64,000 bases of DNA from Bacillus sp. J33 (GTDB taxonomy: Bacteria > Bacillota > Bacilli > Bacillales > Cytobacillaceae): positions 52,991-116,990 of the forward strand of contig NZ_KI912519.1 of the NCBI RefSeq assembly GCF_000518885.1, in the 5' to 3' direction. The notes below the pieces were generated by a model. It ran no database searches, had not been told where the DNA came from, and worked only from the letters and a program-made list of their open reading frames with translations. Positions 1 to 10,877 of the stretch are shown piece by piece. Numbering within the stretch: the first letter of the stretch is position 1; every line of letters begins with the position of its first letter. Position numbers and translations under genes: made by a program.

Positions 1-3000
1 AAGGCAAGCTCCATAACTGTTAACAGGTTCTTTTCTTTTGTTGAAGCTTCCAGTCCCTTTGCGTTGATTTCTTCAATACGAGCCCTGATTGCTTGGGACC
101 CCTTTACCATGGCATCAACATCAAAATCCTCCGCGCGGACTGTGAAATACGCTGCATAGTACAGAAGCGGATGGTGAACTTTGAAATACGCTATTCGGAC
201 TGCCATTAGTACATAGGCGGCAGCATGGGCTTTAGGGAACATGTATTTTATCTTTTTGCAGGAGTCAATGTACCATTCCGGCACTTCATTTTTTCTCATT
301 TCCTCTTCCATTTCATCGCTAAGGCCCTTACCTTTACGGACTGATTCCATAATTTTAAAAGCAAATGCAGGTTCAAGTCCCTGATAGATCAAATAAACCA
401 TTATATCGTCACGGCAGCCGATTACTTCACTCAGGTTGCAAATGTTGCTATGAATTAATTCCTGGGCATTTCCGAGCCAAACATCCGTACCATGTGAAAG
501 TCCAGAGATTTGAACGAGTTCAGAAAACGTAGTTGGCTTTGTATCCTCAAGCATTTGGCGGACAAATCGGGTACCAAACTCAGGGATTCCAAGCGTTCCT
601 GTTTTACACATGATCTGCTCGTCCGTAACCCCAAGAGATTCTGGACCGCTAAAAATCTTCATTACTTCAGGGTCATCTGTCGGTATTGTTTTAGGATCAA
701 TGCCGCTAAGGTCCTGAAGCATCCTGATAACCGTCGGATCATCGTGCCCGAGTATATCAAGCTTTAATAGATTATCGTGTATGGAATGGAAGTCAAAGTG
801 AGTGGTCTTCCATTCGGATGATCGGTCGTCAGCCGGGAACTGGATCGGCGAGAAGTCGTATATATCCATGTAATCAGGGACAACGATAATACCGCCCGGA
901 TGCTGCCCGGTTGTCCGTTTTACCCCTGTACAGCCTGAAGCCAGCCTATCAATTTCTGCCCCACGGATTTGGAGGTTGTTGTCCTGCTGATAAGCTTTTA
1001 CATACCCGTAAGCAGTCTTATCCGCAACTGTGCCAATGGTTCCTGCGCGATATACATAATCTTCCCCAAACAGCACCTTTGTGTAGTTATGCGCTCTTGG
1101 CTGATATTCTCCGGAAAAGTTCAAGTCGATATCAGGAACCTTATCACCTTTAAAGCCAAGGAAGGTTTCGAATGGGATATCATGTCCATCTTTTTTATAT
1201 TTAGCTCCGCAGTTCGGGCAATCCTTATCAGGCAGGTCAAAACCGGAGCCAACTGAACCGTCATTGAAAAACTCGGACGTTTTGCATTCCGGGCAGACGT
1301 AATGAGGCGGCAGAGGATTTACCTCCGTAATTTCCGTCATCGTCGCAACAAACGAGGATCCTACTGATCCACGTGATCCAACCAGATATCCATCGTCGAG
1401 CGATTTTTTTACAAGCTTATGGGAAATCAGATAGATTACGGCGAAACCGTGCCCGATGATACTCTTAAGCTCTTTTTCAAGGCGTGCTTCAACGATTTCA
1501 GGAAGCGGATCACCATATATTTTTCTGGCCATGCCGTAACTCATGCTGCGCATTTCTTCATCTGCACCTTCAATTTTCGGCGTATACAAATCATCTTTGA
1601 TTGGCTTAATTTCCTCTATCATATCCGCTATTTTGTTTGAGTTCTCTACAACGATCTCCTTCGCTTTCTCTTTTCCAAGGAATGAGAACGCATCTAGCAT
1701 TTCATCCGTTGTCCTGAAATGTACATCAGGCAGCTGATGGCGATTCAGCGGGTTTGCTCCTCCCTGGGAGTTAACAAGGATTTTCCGATAGATTTTATCA
1801 TTCGGATTCAAATAATGAACATTGCCAGTTGCTACAACCGGAATGCCAAGCTTGTCTCCCAGCTTTACAATGTTGCCGATAATTTCTTCCAGTGCTTTAT
1901 CGTCTCTTACCAGTTCAAGCTCTAAAAGATGCGCATAAACCGCTTTTGGGTGAACTTCCAAATAATCATAGAATTGCGCCGTATCTTCCACTTCATCCGG
2001 GGATTTCTGCATCATTCCTTCGAACACTTCGCCTTTATCACAGCCAGAGCCAATCAGAATTCCTTCCCGGTGCTTTTGCAGCACAGACCGAGGAATACGC
2101 GGCACTCTGTAGAAGTATTCAAGATGCGATATAGATACAAGCTTGAAAAGATTTTTCAAGCCGGCTTCTGTCTGCGCAAGCAATGTACAATGGAATGGCC
2201 TCGCACGCTGATAGGCATTGCCCTGGCCCATATTGTCATTAAATTGATCGTGATATTCAATCCCTTTTTCATCCGCATGCTTTAGCATTTTAAGAAGCAA
2301 ATAGCCCGTCGCTTCGGCATCATAAATAGCACGGTGGTGCTGGGTAAGTTCAACATCGAACTTTTTTGCCAATGTGTTCAGGCGGTGGTTCTTCATATCA
2401 GGATAAAGAAAGCGGGCAAGCTCGAGCGTATCTATAACAGGATTCGTCGCTTTGCCTATACCAATCTTTTTATAGCCAACATTAAGGAAACCCATATCAA
2501 ATGATGCATTATGCGCTACTAAAACTGCATCTCCAGTCCACTCATGGAATTTATGAAGCACTTCTTCCACTTCAGGTGCATTTTCCACCAGGTCATCTGT
2601 GATACCAGTTAAATTAATCGTTGTTGCAGAAAGTGGATGATGAGGATTTGCAAAGGACTCAAAGCGGTCAATGATTTCACCATCGCGGATCTTCACCGCC
2701 GCAAGCTCTATAATTGTGTCATAAACAGCAGATAACCCTGTTGTTTCAACGTCAAATACAACATAGGTATCTTCAGTTAATTTGCGGTGTGCGTCATTAT
2801 AGGCAATTGGCACACCATCATCAACAAGGTTTGCTTCAATGCCATACAGGATTTTTATATCATTTTTCTTACCTGCACCATACGCTTCTGGGAACGATTG
2901 GGCAACAGCATGGTCTGTAATCGCTATAGCCTTATGTCCCCATTTCTTCGCCTGGGCAACAAGGGTACTGACAGATGATACTGCATCCATTTGGCTCATA

Positions 3001-4025
3001 GGAGTATGCAGGTGCAGCTCAACCCTTTTTTCATCGGCAGGAGCAGTATCCTGCCTTTGTATAGGCTTTATTTCATTAATATCGTTTCCGATCATAACCA
3101 AATCGCGGACAAAGGTGTCATTCTGTATGCTTCCTCGTACCTTTAGCCACATTCCTTTTTGGACATGCTGGAATAGCGCTGCATCTTCTTTGTCACGGGA
3201 GAACATTTTTACAAGTATGGAGCTTGTATAATCGGTAATTTTAAAAGTTAATAATGTTCTGCCGGAGCGGAGTTCTCTTGTTTCAGCAGCAAAGACATAC
3301 CCCTCTATAGCTACTCGGCGCTCTTCATCAACTATATCAATCAATTTGCGGTAATCCGCGTCATCTTTAATCGTCAGGCCGATAGTTAGAGGGCCTTGCG
3401 GTGCTGAGGTATCGGCTGACTCTGCTTCGGCCTCTTTCTTCTGCATTTCAATTGCTGCCTGGAGACCGCGCTCCTGATCTTCTTTACGTTTGGCCTCCAT
3501 GAATTTTTGATATTCTTCATTTGACCCTTCTTCAGAAACTTCTGTATCGATTGTTAATGAAGGGAAACCGAAAATCTGAAAAACATCCGAAATAGTTCCC
3601 GCATATTTTTTCTTAATTGAAAGACCTTCCAATTCGTTACGGACCTTGATGATGATTTTGTTGCCTTGTACAGAGGGAACTTGTTCATTCAAGAGCTTTA
3701 TTAGCGGCGGCGCCATGCCATCCATCTCCTGAATACAGTTATGCCAGTATTCTAGAACAAGCTGCTCAGTAAAATCCTGATCTTTTACAGAAATGCTATA
3801 TGAGATTTCTGCAATATGGGAAAATGTCTTTTCCAGCTGATCCGTGAAGCGGCTATATACATTACAAGGCAGAATCCGCGGAAAGACAAAATAAAAATGC
3901 CACTTCCTGGACTGCCTTTCCACTACAACCCTTTCAATCTGGGCATCATGAAAGTGCTGCACAAAGGCATCTTCTGTTAGCTGCATCTGCTGGAGCAAGA
4001 GCTGAAATCTAGACGGTTCGCTCAT
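1..4025 (-). CDS. polC: DNA polymerase III alpha subunit, Gram-positive PolC type (3' end outside window)
   Basis: PolC is the replicative DNA polymerase with built-in 3'-5' proofreading. About 1341 codons are present. The family is usually near 1440 residues, so roughly the last 100 are cut off by the window edge, not by mutation. My translation shows, in order, an N-terminal OB-like region, the split PHP domain ([10 protein letters not shown] near 3020), the inserted DEDD exonuclease (FDVETTGLS near 2755), a Cys4 zinc site around 1290-1200 (CPEC and CPNCG), the polymerase core with PDIDLNFSG near 1130, and [13 protein letters not shown] near 230. The ATG at 4025 follows a GGGAGAGAG ribosome site. 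It lies downstream of proS, separated by a terminator, and probably has its own promoter. Confidence 0.98.
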   Translation of the reverse strand, partial: MSEPSRFQLLLQQMQLTEDAFVQHFHDAQIERVVVERQSRKWHFYFVFPRILPCNVYSRFTDQLEKTFSHIAEISYSISVKDQDFTEQLVLEYWHNCIQEMDGMAPPLIKLLNEQVPSVQGNKIIIKVRNELEGLSIKKKYAGTISDVFQIFGFPSLTIDTEVSEEGSNEEYQKFMEAKRKEDQERGLQAAIEMQKKEAEAESADTSAPQGPLTIGLTIKDDADYRKLIDIVDEERRVAIEGYVFAAETRELRSGRTLLTFKITDYTSSILVKMFSRDKEDAALFQHVQKGMWLKVRGSIQNDTFVRDLVMIGNDINEIKPIQRQDTAPADEKRVELHLHTPMSQMDAVSSVSTLVAQAKKWGHKAIAITDHAVAQSFPEAYGAGKKNDIKILYGIEANLVDDGVPIAYNDAHRKLTEDTYVVFDVETTGLSAVYDTIIELAAVKIRDGEIIDRFESFANPHHPLSATTINLTGITDDLVENAPEVEEVLHKFHEWTGDAVLVAHNASFDMGFLNVGYKKIGIGKATNPVIDTLELARFLYPDMKNHRLNTLAKKFDVELTQHHRAIYDAEATGYLLLKMLKHADEKGIEYHDQFNDNMGQGNAYQRARPFHCTLLAQTEAGLKNLFKLVSISHLEYFYRVPRIPRSVLQKHREGILIGSGCDKGEVFEGMMQKSPDEVEDTAQFYDYLEVHPKAVYAHLLELELVRDDKALEEIIGNIVKLGDKLGIPVVATGNVHYLNPNDKIYRKILVNSQGGANPLNRHQLPDVHFRTTDEMLDAFSFLGKEKAKEIVVENSNKIADMIEEIKPIKDDLYTPKIEGADEEMRSMSYGMARKIYGDPLPEIVEARLEKELKSIIGHGFAVIYLISHKLVKKSLDDGYLVGSRGSVGSSFVATMTEITEVNPLPPHYVCPECKTSEFFNDGSVGSGFDLPDKDCPNCGAKYKKDGHDIPFETFLGFKGDKVPDIDLNFSGEYQPRAHNYTKVLFGEDYVYRAGTIGTVADKTAYGYVKAYQQDNNLQIRGAEIDRLASGCTGVKRTTGQHPGGIIVVPDYMDIYDFSPIQFPADDRSSEWKTTHFDFHSIHDNLLKLDILGHDDPTVIRMLQDLSGIDPKTIPTDDPEVMKIFSGPESLGVTDEQIMCKTGTLGIPEFGTRFVRQMLEDTKPTTFSELVQISGLSHGTDVWLGNAQELIHSNICNLSEVIGCRDDIMVYLIYQGLEPAFAFKIMESVRKGKGLSDEMEEEMRKNEVPEWYIDSCKKIKYMFPKAHAAAYVLMAVRIAYFKVHHPLLYYAAYFTVRAEDFDVDAMVKGSQAIRARIEEINAKGLEASTKEKNLLTVMELA

Positions 4026-4113
4026 CTTTCTCTCTCCCATCCAATAATCTAGTTCTCTATAATAAATTGTTATATTAGTTATGTGGTCATATTCCTTATG
4101 AGAGACGAACTTA

Positions 4114-4122
4114 ATTATAACA
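4114..4122 (-). promoter_or_regulatory. candidate extended -10 promoter for polC
   Basis: The minus strand reads TGTTATAAT here: a perfect TATAAT box (4114-4119) preceded by a TGn extension. No good -35 hexamer lies 17 bases upstream, as is common for extended -10 promoters. It is about 90 bases before the polC start and just after the proS terminator, which fits independent polC transcription. Inferred from sequence only. Confidence 0.4.
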
Positions 4123-4163
4123 TATACTCTCGGCTAAAAAACTTCATTTATTTTCTAGTGATT

Positions 4164-4193
4164 AAAAAACGGATTCCCCTTTGGAATCCGTTT
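4164..4193 (-). terminator. intrinsic terminator of proS
   Basis: A perfect 11-bp stem (4167-4177 with 4183-4193), loop of 5, is followed on the minus strand by a U-rich tail made from the A run at 4164-4169. It lies about 45 bases past the proS stop. Confidence 0.85.
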
Positions 4194-4239
4194 CTTGGAA
4201 TAATTTTCCCGGTTGTTAAAATCACTTTAGCAATCCAGT

Positions 4240-5943
4240 TTATAATGATGACATCATTTCAGTAATTTTTTCTGTCAGCTGATCTTTATGGATTTCATAC
4301 ATTTCGCCAGATTTTCTAATCTTTACTTCCACAATGCCTTCTGAAGCTTTTTTGCCCACTGTAATTCGGATCGGCAAACCGATTAGGTCTGAATCTGCAA
4401 ATTTGACACCCGGACGTTCCTGGCGATCATCCATTAGTACATCATAACGATTTTGCTTCAAAGTTGAATATAACTCTTCTGCAAGAGCTGCCTGAGTTTC
4501 ATCCTTCATATTGATAGGAATCAAATGAAGGTCAAATGGAGCAAGCGCACTCGGCCACACGAACCCATTCTCATCATTGAATTGCTCTGCGACAGCAGCC
4601 ATTGTCCGCGAAACTCCGATGCCATAACAGCCCATAATCATCGGCTGCGTTCTGCCGTTTTCGTCTAAATAAGTCGCTTCCATTGCTTCACTGTAACGTG
4701 TACCAAGCTTAAAGATATGGCCCACTTCAATACCTTTGGCAAATTGAATTGTTCCTTGTCCATCTGGAGAAGGGTCCCCCTCTTGAATAAAACGAAGATC
4801 CGCAAATTGTGTTACATCGAAATCACGTTCAGGATTCACATTTATATAATGAATACCCTCTTCATTGGCACCGCATACACCGTTAACGATTGCTTCTACT
4901 GCACGGTCTGCAATTACATCAATATCTTTCACACCAATCGGCCCTAATGAACCGACAGCACAACCAAGGACTTGCTTTGTCTCTTCAGGTCCTGCAAGAT
5001 CTACTGTAGCAGCGTCGAGCAGATTCTTTAGCTTGATGTCATTTACTTCATGATCTCCACGCACAAGTACAAGAACATATTTGTCATCCACTTTAAATAG
5101 AAGCGTCTTAATGCATTGCTCTTGTGGCACATTTAAATATGCAGAAACTTCTTCAATTGTTTTTTGGTTTTCTGTTGCAACCTTTTCAAGCTGTTTAGCT
5201 TCCTCGCCACTTTTCTTATATTCTGCTGTAACTGGAGCCATCTCTATATTCGCTGCATAATCCGATGCATCAGAATAGGCGATGGTATCTTCCCCAACGT
5301 CTGAAAGAACCATAAATTCATGAGTGTCTTTTCCGCCCATCGCACCTGAATCAGCAATAACCGCTCTGAAATTAAGCCCGCAGCGTCTAAACACATTAGA
5401 GTACGCTGTATATAGCTTGTCGTACATTTCATCAAGACTTTCTGCCGAAGAGTGGAAAGAATATGCATCCTTCATAATAAATTCACGTCCTCGTAGAAGT
5501 CCGAAGCGAGGCCGCTTTTCGTCACGGAATTTCGTTTGAATTTGATAAAGGGCCAAAGGCAATTTCTTATATGATTTTACAACATCGCGAACAAGGCTGG
5601 TAATTACTTCTTCATGAGTAGCACCAAGGGCGAATTCCCTCTCATGCCGATCCTTCATTCTCATCAGTTCAGGTCCATATGTATACCAGCGTCCAGATTC
5701 CTGCCACAATTCAGCTTGCTGCAGGGCTGGCATTAAAAGCTCAGATGCTCCCGCATTGTCCATTTCTTCCCTGATAATGGCTTCAACCTTTTGAAGGACT
5801 TTTTTGGCTAAAGGCATATAGCTGTATATTCCGCTTGCGTTTTGGCGGATAAAGCCTGCTCTTAGCAGCAGTTGGTGGCTTCGTATCTCTGCATCTGCCG
5901 GTACTTCTTTTAATGTAGGAATTAGCGTCATGCTCTGTTTCAT
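4240..5943 (-). CDS. proS: prolyl-tRNA synthetase, bacterial type with editing domain
   Basis: It charges tRNA-Pro with proline in the cytoplasm. The 567 residues match the usual bacterial length. Class II synthetase signatures are visible: GATHEEVIT at 107-115, motif 2 with [12 protein letters not shown] at 144-155, and motif 3 around [13 protein letters not shown] near 435-447. The long segment between motifs 2 and 3 (about 220-400) is the inserted domain that hydrolyses Ala-tRNA-Pro. The C-terminal third is the anticodon-binding domain. The start follows AGAGGTGCTATTAA. It sits between rseP and polC as in B. subtilis. The 140-base gap to rseP is too short for a T-box leader. Confidence 0.97.
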   Translation of the reverse strand: MKQSMTLIPTLKEVPADAEIRSHQLLLRAGFIRQNASGIYSYMPLAKKVLQKVEAIIREEMDNAGASELLMPALQQAELWQESGRWYTYGPELMRMKDRHEREFALGATHEEVITSLVRDVVKSYKKLPLALYQIQTKFRDEKRPRFGLLRGREFIMKDAYSFHSSAESLDEMYDKLYTAYSNVFRRCGLNFRAVIADSGAMGGKDTHEFMVLSDVGEDTIAYSDASDYAANIEMAPVTAEYKKSGEEAKQLEKVATENQKTIEEVSAYLNVPQEQCIKTLLFKVDDKYVLVLVRGDHEVNDIKLKNLLDAATVDLAGPEETKQVLGCAVGSLGPIGVKDIDVIADRAVEAIVNGVCGANEEGIHYINVNPERDFDVTQFADLRFIQEGDPSPDGQGTIQFAKGIEVGHIFKLGTRYSEAMEATYLDENGRTQPMIMGCYGIGVSRTMAAVAEQFNDENGFVWPSALAPFDLHLIPINMKDETQAALAEELYSTLKQNRYDVLMDDRQERPGVKFADSDLIGLPIRITVGKKASEGIVEVKIRKSGEMYEIHKDQLTEKITEMMSSL

Positions 5944-5994
5944 TTAATAGCACCTCTATTTTTAAGATCAAATATATTATCTATCAGCTGCTTG

Positions 5995-6065
5995 AATAAA
6001 AGAAGGGCCAAACAGTCCATCAGGAAAGCAATTTTTCCGCTTTCCAGATGGCCGGCCCTTCTTTT
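5995..6065 (-). terminator. intrinsic terminator between rseP and proS
   Basis: A 12-bp outer stem (5998-6009 with 6054-6065) encloses a second hairpin (GGAAAGC with GCTTTCC). On the minus strand it ends in UUUUAUU. It lies about 20 bases past the rseP stop and 50 before proS, so proS is probably partly independent of the uppS-cdsA-dxr-rseP transcript. Confidence 0.75.
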
Positions 6066-6084
6066 CGTGCAGCAATTACAGGTT

Positions 6085-7347
6085 TTACAGGAAAAACCTT
6101 TGGATATCGTTCCAAGTAACTACAAGCATTAGAAGCATCAAAAGGGCAAAACCAATAAAATGGACCATTCCTTCTTTATGACGGTCAATCGGCTTTCCTC
6201 TAACAGCTTCAACAGCAAAAAACATTAATCTTCCTCCATCAAGAGCCGGGATTGGCAGCAAGTTCATAATACCAAGGTTTATGCTCAATATTCCAGCCCA
6301 TTTCATCAGATAATAGATTCCTGATTTTGCTACAGTGTCTGTAGAGACATAAATGCCTACAGGGCCGGATAAGGCATCAATTGAGAACTGCCCTGTTACC
6401 AGCTTGCCTAGCATAACGAAGATTTCTTTCGTCCAAAAATACGTTTCTTTGGCTCCATAAGCAATGGCTTTTAACGGTGATTTCTCCATTGGGCTGTATA
6501 CACCGATAATCCCAATTTTTTCACCTTCTACATCCTGAACTTTTGGTGTTACCGGAATGGTAAGCTCCTGGCCATTTCTGTCCACCAAAAATTCAAGCTC
6601 TTCATTTGGATTTTGGCGGATGATTTCAACCACATCAGACCAGCTCGAAATCTCGGCTCCATCCACACTATTGACAATGTCGCCTTCCTTTAGGCCAGCC
6701 TCATATGCCGCCCCATCCGGGGTCAATTTTCCAAGTGCAGGCTCATTAGTTGGAATGCCTTGCAGTAATGCAATCAATACAAAAACAATAAAAGCAAGAA
6801 CGAAGTTCATCATAGGGCCAGCAAAAATTGCCATTGTTCTTTGTCCCAATGTCTTTGAAGCAAATTGGCGGTTATATGGAGCAATAAGTGTTTCTGTCCC
6901 ATCTTCAATCAGGACAGCAGATGGGCTGATTTTAAACACCTTTAGCGATTCTTCTTCTTCACCTTCCATATACCCTTTAATAACAAGGTCGTGTTCAATA
7001 TCAGCGTGTTCAACCTCTATGATTCTTGCTTCCGGATACTTATCTTTATTATTTAAAATGATTTTGCTTACTTCTTCATTTCCATTCAGGATCAAGCCAA
7101 TGCGGTATCCTGGCTTGATTTCAATCATCTCCGGGTCTTCACCGGCCATACGCACAAATCCGCCAATCGGCAGTAGGCGAATTGTATAGACAGTTTCATC
7201 TTTTTTGAAAGAAAATACTTTAGGCCCAAAACCAATGGCAAACTCCCGGCATAGGATTCCTGCTCTTTTAGCAAATATCAAATGTCCTAATTCATGGAAA
7301 AATACCAATGCCCCAAATATAATGATAAAGGCTATTACTGTACTCAA
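6085..7347 (-). CDS. rseP: site-2 metalloprotease RseP/RasP (M50 family)
   Basis: It is a membrane zinc protease that cuts anti-sigma factors and signal-peptide remnants inside the lipid bilayer. The HELGH zinc motif is at residues 18-22 in the first membrane segment. A PDZ domain lies at about 205-270 (DGAAYEAGLKEGDIV). The third zinc ligand is in NLLPIPALDGGRL at 362-374. Two or three further membrane segments lie at 172-195, 345-375 and 393-412. The 420 residues match B. subtilis RasP (formerly YluC). Order dxr-rseP-proS-polC is the Bacillus order. Confidence 0.96.
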   Translation of the reverse strand: MSTVIAFIIIFGALVFFHELGHLIFAKRAGILCREFAIGFGPKVFSFKKDETVYTIRLLPIGGFVRMAGEDPEMIEIKPGYRIGLILNGNEEVSKIILNNKDKYPEARIIEVEHADIEHDLVIKGYMEGEEEESLKVFKISPSAVLIEDGTETLIAPYNRQFASKTLGQRTMAIFAGPMMNFVLAFIVFVLIALLQGIPTNEPALGKLTPDGAAYEAGLKEGDIVNSVDGAEISSWSDVVEIIRQNPNEELEFLVDRNGQELTIPVTPKVQDVEGEKIGIIGVYSPMEKSPLKAIAYGAKETYFWTKEIFVMLGKLVTGQFSIDALSGPVGIYVSTDTVAKSGIYYLMKWAGILSINLGIMNLLPIPALDGGRLMFFAVEAVRGKPIDRHKEGMVHFIGFALLMLLMLVVTWNDIQRFFL

Positions 7348-7472
7348 GTTTTAACCACCTTTTTTTAGAGGTTGTTCAAATGATGCTGAAAAAAGTATAT
7401 AGCAGTCAGTTGCCAGCTATCCCATTCGGCCCTAATCTTTTGGGGCCGCCTTTTCAGCGATTGAACCCAAGC

Positions 7473-8615
7473 TTATAGAAGCGAGTTAACAAATTTTCTC
7501 GTTTCCAAATCAGTCTCTTGAATCTGGTCAAGACCTGGATTTGAAATCTTGTCATGGCTGCTCAATGCTTTTTCGATGAAGTCTTCTATTTGCAGGAATG
7601 TAATCTTTCCATCTAAAAAGGCAGCAACGGCAGCTTCATTGGCTGCATTAAGTACGGCTGGCATTGTGCCCCCAGCCTTGCCTGCTTCATAGGCGAACTT
7701 TAAGCAGCGGAAGCGATCGAAATCCATTTCTGTAAAGTGGAGTTTTCCAACTTCAGCAAGATTCAGCCGGTTTGCTGACGATAACGGCAGCCTGTCAGGA
7801 TATGTTAAGGCATATTGTATAGGTACTCTCATATCCGGGGTGCCGAGCTGTGCAATTACGCTGCTGTCATGGAATTCTACCATGGAATGAATAATGCTTT
7901 CTTTATGAAGCAAAACATCAATTTTGCTGTAGTCCATGGCGAAAAGCCAATGGGCTTCAATTACTTCAAGCCCCTTATTCATCATTGTGGCTGAATCAAT
8001 AGTGATTTTTGCTCCCATTGACCAATTCGGATGGTTAAGCGCCTCTTCAACTGTAACATTCTCCAATTCCTTGCGGGAACGGTCTCTGAAGCTTCCGCCA
8101 GAAGCAGTCAAGATGAGCCTTTCAATATTCTTCTCTTTTTCTCCTTGCAAGGATTGGAATATAGCAGAGTGTTCACTGTCCACCGGAAGCAGCTGTACAC
8201 CATTCCTCTGAGCGGCTTCCATTACAAGGTGGCCGGCTGTAACAAGTGTTTCTTTATTTGCTATTGCAATTGTTTTCTTTTCTTCAATTGCCTGCAAGGT
8301 CGGATCAAGGCCTACACTTCCCAATACCGCGTTTACCAGAATATCTGATTTTGGATAGACTGCCACCCCTATCAGGCCATCATGTCCATATGTAAATGTT
8401 ATGCCGGGAAACTCAGCTTTAAGAGTATCTGCATATTTTTTTTCTGATAGTGAAACAAACTCCGGCTGAAAATCACGGATAATTTTTCTGGCCAGATCTA
8501 TGTTTCTGCCGGCAGACATCGCTGCAAGCTTAAAATCCTCAGGGTGTTCCCTGATAATATCCAGGGTCTGGGTCCCAATTGAACCTGTTGCACCCATTAA
8601 ACTAATATATTTCAT
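7473..8615 (-). CDS. dxr: 1-deoxy-D-xylulose 5-phosphate reductoisomerase
   Basis: It converts DXP to methylerythritol 4-phosphate with NADPH, the committed step of the MEP isoprenoid route. The dinucleotide-binding loop GATGSIG is at residues 8-14. [20 protein letters not shown], the SGGSFRDR loop and a conserved ATMMNKGLE stretch are all visible. Length (380) is normal. The ATG follows GGAGGAGACG. It lies between cdsA and rseP. The product feeds undecaprenyl phosphate synthesis by UppS, encoded two genes upstream. A 212-bp repeat separates dxr from cdsA. Confidence 0.97.
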   Translation of the reverse strand: MKYISLMGATGSIGTQTLDIIREHPEDFKLAAMSAGRNIDLARKIIRDFQPEFVSLSEKKYADTLKAEFPGITFTYGHDGLIGVAVYPKSDILVNAVLGSVGLDPTLQAIEEKKTIAIANKETLVTAGHLVMEAAQRNGVQLLPVDSEHSAIFQSLQGEKEKNIERLILTASGGSFRDRSRKELENVTVEEALNHPNWSMGAKITIDSATMMNKGLEVIEAHWLFAMDYSKIDVLLHKESIIHSMVEFHDSSVIAQLGTPDMRVPIQYALTYPDRLPLSSANRLNLAEVGKLHFTEMDFDRFRCLKFAYEAGKAGGTMPAVLNAANEAAVAAFLDGKITFLQIEDFIEKALSSHDKISNPGLDQIQETDLETRKFVNSLL

Positions 8616-8628
8616 CGTCTCCTCCTAT

Positions 8629-8840
8629 AAGAAAAGCGCAAGGCGCCCGCCTAAGAACGCAGACTAAATTCGCCACATCCTCCCAAAAGCTGCCGCTTTT
8701 GGGAGTGCGATGAATATGCTGACGAAGCTTTCCTTGTCCTGCGGGCCTCAAGCATAAGACAAGCCGGCTGAAAGGCTGTTCTTTAACCTTTTAGCCGGAT
8801 GTCTTAGACCCAAGAGCCGATGGCGCCTGGAGCCAGACAG
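8629..8840. repeat. hairpin-rich intergenic repeat, family A, long copy 1
   Basis: It begins AGAAAAGCGCAAGGCGCC-like and ends GGCGCCTGGAGCCAGACAG, so the tips form a short inverted repeat. Two strong stem-loops lie inside: a perfect 11-bp stem (8680-8690 with 8695-8705) and a roughly 20-bp stem with a small bulge (8755-8775 with 8787-8806). The same layout and tip sequences recur at 49767-49951. It fills the 309-base gap between cdsA and dxr, where I see no gene. Confidence 0.8.
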
Positions 8841-8924
8841 TAACCAAATTTAAAAATGTAAATTCTAACCTTCATCTTTCTATTAATGAGAAAAAACCAA
8901 TCGAAAGGTCATGTTGCCCATAAT

Positions 8925-9719
8925 TCACAGTAAATGAAAAAAGTGGAGCAGCGGCAATACAAATAATAAGCTGTCAAAGCGGTCCAGAATCCCCCCATGG
9001 CCTGGAAGGATATTACCAGAATCCTTAACATTATAATGCCGCTTTAACGCTGATTCTACCAGGTCTCCTATTTGGCCAAATACAGAAAGGATCGCTGTTA
9101 TAATTAACAGTCCGATTAAGGACTCGTTTATATCTGTAAAAAGTATAAACAATACCGCAACTGCAAGAGCACAGATCACTCCGCCCAGCGAACCTTCCAC
9201 AGTCTTATTAGGGCTAATTTCTGGCCAAAGCTTCTTTTTCCCCATAGCTTTTCCTATAAAATATGCCCCTGAATCTGTTGCCCAGATGAGGAACAGGGCA
9301 AAAAAGATATAAGTCAGACCATTGTCTGCAAAACGCGTTTCCATAAAATAGTAAAACCCTATCCCAACATACAGGGTGGACATAATAGAGAAAGCTACAT
9401 CATCAAAGGTAAACCTATTTTTTGTTGCGACTGTATAAGTTAAAAATAGAAGAACTCCAAAAAGAGCTACCTCAATTTTTGTATAGTGCAAATCATCCAG
9501 GATTGGCTGAAATTCTTTAGGCAATAGGAAAACCCATAATAGCAGTAAAGAAATAATTCCCGGAATAGAGAATAAACTTAAATCCCTCATTCTTAATAAT
9601 TCATACAGGGCAATGGATGCAAGCAAGTAAGCAAGAATGATAATAGGTATTCCGCCGTAAATAATAACTGGCAGCAGAACCGCCCCAAATATGATTGCTG
9701 TAATAACACGTTGCTTCAT
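8925..9719 (-). CDS. cdsA: phosphatidate cytidylyltransferase
   Basis: It makes CDP-diacylglycerol from phosphatidic acid and CTP at the membrane, the precursor of phosphatidylglycerol and phosphatidylethanolamine. The protein has about seven or eight hydrophobic segments. Its C-terminus carries the CdsA family signature (SALKRHYNVKDSG followed by PGHGGILDRFDS), including the catalytic aspartates. I chose the ATG at 9719 (MKQRVITA). The longer frame from 9890 would add 57 non-conserved residues and run 152 bases into uppS. The resulting 264 residues match the family, and uppS ends 19 bases upstream. Confidence 0.95.
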   Translation of the reverse strand: MKQRVITAIIFGAVLLPVIIYGGIPIIILAYLLASIALYELLRMRDLSLFSIPGIISLLLLWVFLLPKEFQPILDDLHYTKIEVALFGVLLFLTYTVATKNRFTFDDVAFSIMSTLYVGIGFYYFMETRFADNGLTYIFFALFLIWATDSGAYFIGKAMGKKKLWPEISPNKTVEGSLGGVICALAVAVLFILFTDINESLIGLLIITAILSVFGQIGDLVESALKRHYNVKDSGNILPGHGGILDRFDSLLFVLPLLHFFHLL

Positions 9720-9738
9720 TAAATTTTCAACACCTTTA

Positions 9739-10515
9739 TTATACTCCTCCAAAACGCCTTTGGCGGCTTTGGAATACTTCAATCGCTTCAAGCATTTGCT
9801 CTTCATTAAAATCTGGCCACAACACATCTGTAAACCAAAATTCAGTGTATGCAAGCTGCCAGAGCATAAAATTGCTAAGCCTGATTTCACCGCTTGTACG
9901 AATTAACAAGTCTGGGTCCTGAAGTCCGCTGGTCATAAGATAAGATGAAAACTTTTCTTCATCCAGCTCATTTTCATTCATTATACCACTTTTGCAATCA
10001 TTTAAGACATGTTTGACTGCTTCAAGTATTTCTGCTCTGCTTCCGTAGTTAAGGGCAAAGTTTAATACCAGGCCAGTGTTGCTTTTAGTCTCTTCTATTG
10101 CTTTCGCAACTGCATTGCGGGTATGGGCCGGCAAGTGATCCATATACCCAATCATTCTTACCTGCACGTTCTCTTCAACAAGCTCCGGCAGGAAAGTCCC
10201 TAAAAACTCCTCTGGAAGCTTCATAAGAAAATCCACTTCCATTTTAGGTCTTTTCCAATTTTCTGTAGAGAAAGCATATAATGTTAGAGTCTTCACACCT
10301 ATTTCATTGGCGAATTTTGTAATTTTCCGTACAACCTTCATGCCTTCATGGTGGCCCGCTACTCTGGGAAGGGCTCTTTTTTTAGCCCATCTGCCGTTTC
10401 CGTCCATTATGATGGCAACATGTTCAGGAATCTTTAATTCCTTTATTTTTTCTACTCTCTCTCGGAGATCGGAAGTACTGTTTTGCGACTTCCATAACTT
10501 CATTTTATCAAACAT
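9739..10515 (-). CDS. uppS: undecaprenyl diphosphate synthase (cis-prenyltransferase)
   Basis: It condenses isopentenyl diphosphate units onto farnesyl diphosphate to make the C55 carrier lipid for peptidoglycan and teichoic acid. The hallmark IMDGNGRWAK lies at 36-45, with catalytic Asp38. TLYAFSTENWKRP and DLLIRTSGEIRLSNF are the other conserved blocks. The 258 residues match the family. The start follows AAAGGAGCAGTCAT. The gene is first of a lipid and envelope group (uppS, cdsA, dxr, rseP) and probably has its own promoter in the 360-base gap upstream. Confidence 0.97.
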   Translation of the reverse strand: MFDKMKLWKSQNSTSDLRERVEKIKELKIPEHVAIIMDGNGRWAKKRALPRVAGHHEGMKVVRKITKFANEIGVKTLTLYAFSTENWKRPKMEVDFLMKLPEEFLGTFLPELVEENVQVRMIGYMDHLPAHTRNAVAKAIEETKSNTGLVLNFALNYGSRAEILEAVKHVLNDCKSGIMNENELDEEKFSSYLMTSGLQDPDLLIRTSGEIRLSNFMLWQLAYTEFWFTDVLWPDFNEEQMLEAIEVFQSRQRRFGGV

Positions 10516-10677
10516 ATGACTGCTCCTTTAAATTAGGTTAATCCTCCGATAAAAGATAAATCAGAAAGCGCATTCGCCCAAAGCTTGACAGCTGCAAGCT
10601 AATTAAGGTTTGCTATATCTTTTTAGAGATTATTTTCACTGGAAAAATTATCATATCCCTTGCTTCCGCATGATAAT

Positions 10678-10732
10678 ATCATACCAAAAATAAAAAAATA
10701 TATCTCTATAAAAGAGTATGTAATCCAATCAA
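10678..10732 (-). promoter_or_regulatory. candidate promoters for the uppS operon
   Basis: Two overlapping SigA-type candidates. The first is TTGATT (10727-10732), 16-base spacer, TATAGA (10705-10710). The second is an extended -10, TGGTATGAT, with its hexamer at 10678-10683. Either would give a leader of roughly 160-190 bases. Pattern match only. Confidence 0.4.
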
Positions 10733-10834
10733 AATTAGGAATAGGACGGTTTATCTCTTAATTGCAGGCTCTTGGTAAAACCATAATTGCCTACTGCATT
10801 TCTTCTATATATTTATCTTTACTTCTAAAAGTGT

Positions 10835-10861
10835 AAAAAAACCCCCTATTGATAGAGGGTT
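10835..10861 (-). terminator. intrinsic terminator of frr
   Basis: The minus-strand RNA forms an AACCCUCUAU / AUAGGGGGUU stem (one G-U pair, 10840-10861), followed by a run of six or more U from the A run at 10835-10840. It lies 17 bases past the frr stop. Confidence 0.85.
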
Positions 10862-10877
10862 CACATTATATAGAAAG

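Larger units (their letters stand above)
10516..10877 (-). other. 360-base gap between frr and uppS
   Basis: It holds the frr terminator, two candidate promoters for uppS and, just downstream of the -10 box at 10678, an 8-bp stem (10647-10654 with 10670-10677, ATTATCAT and ATGATAAT) with no U tail. No convincing reading frame is present. Confidence 0.6.

Noticed and set aside
5944..6084. T-box riboswitch before proS
   Set aside because: The gap is only about 140 bases and is mostly a terminator hairpin; no T-box motif seen.
6557..7189. 210-residue plus-strand frame
   Set aside because: It lies wholly antisense to rseP, whose motifs are intact, and has no ribosome site or recognisable domain.
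7427..7448. CGGCCC/GGGCCG hairpin between dxr and rseP as a terminator
   Set aside because: No U run follows on the minus strand; genes probably stay co-transcribed.
9720..9890. 57-residue N-terminal extension of cdsA
   Set aside because: Not conserved in the family, overlaps uppS, and a good start lies at 9719.
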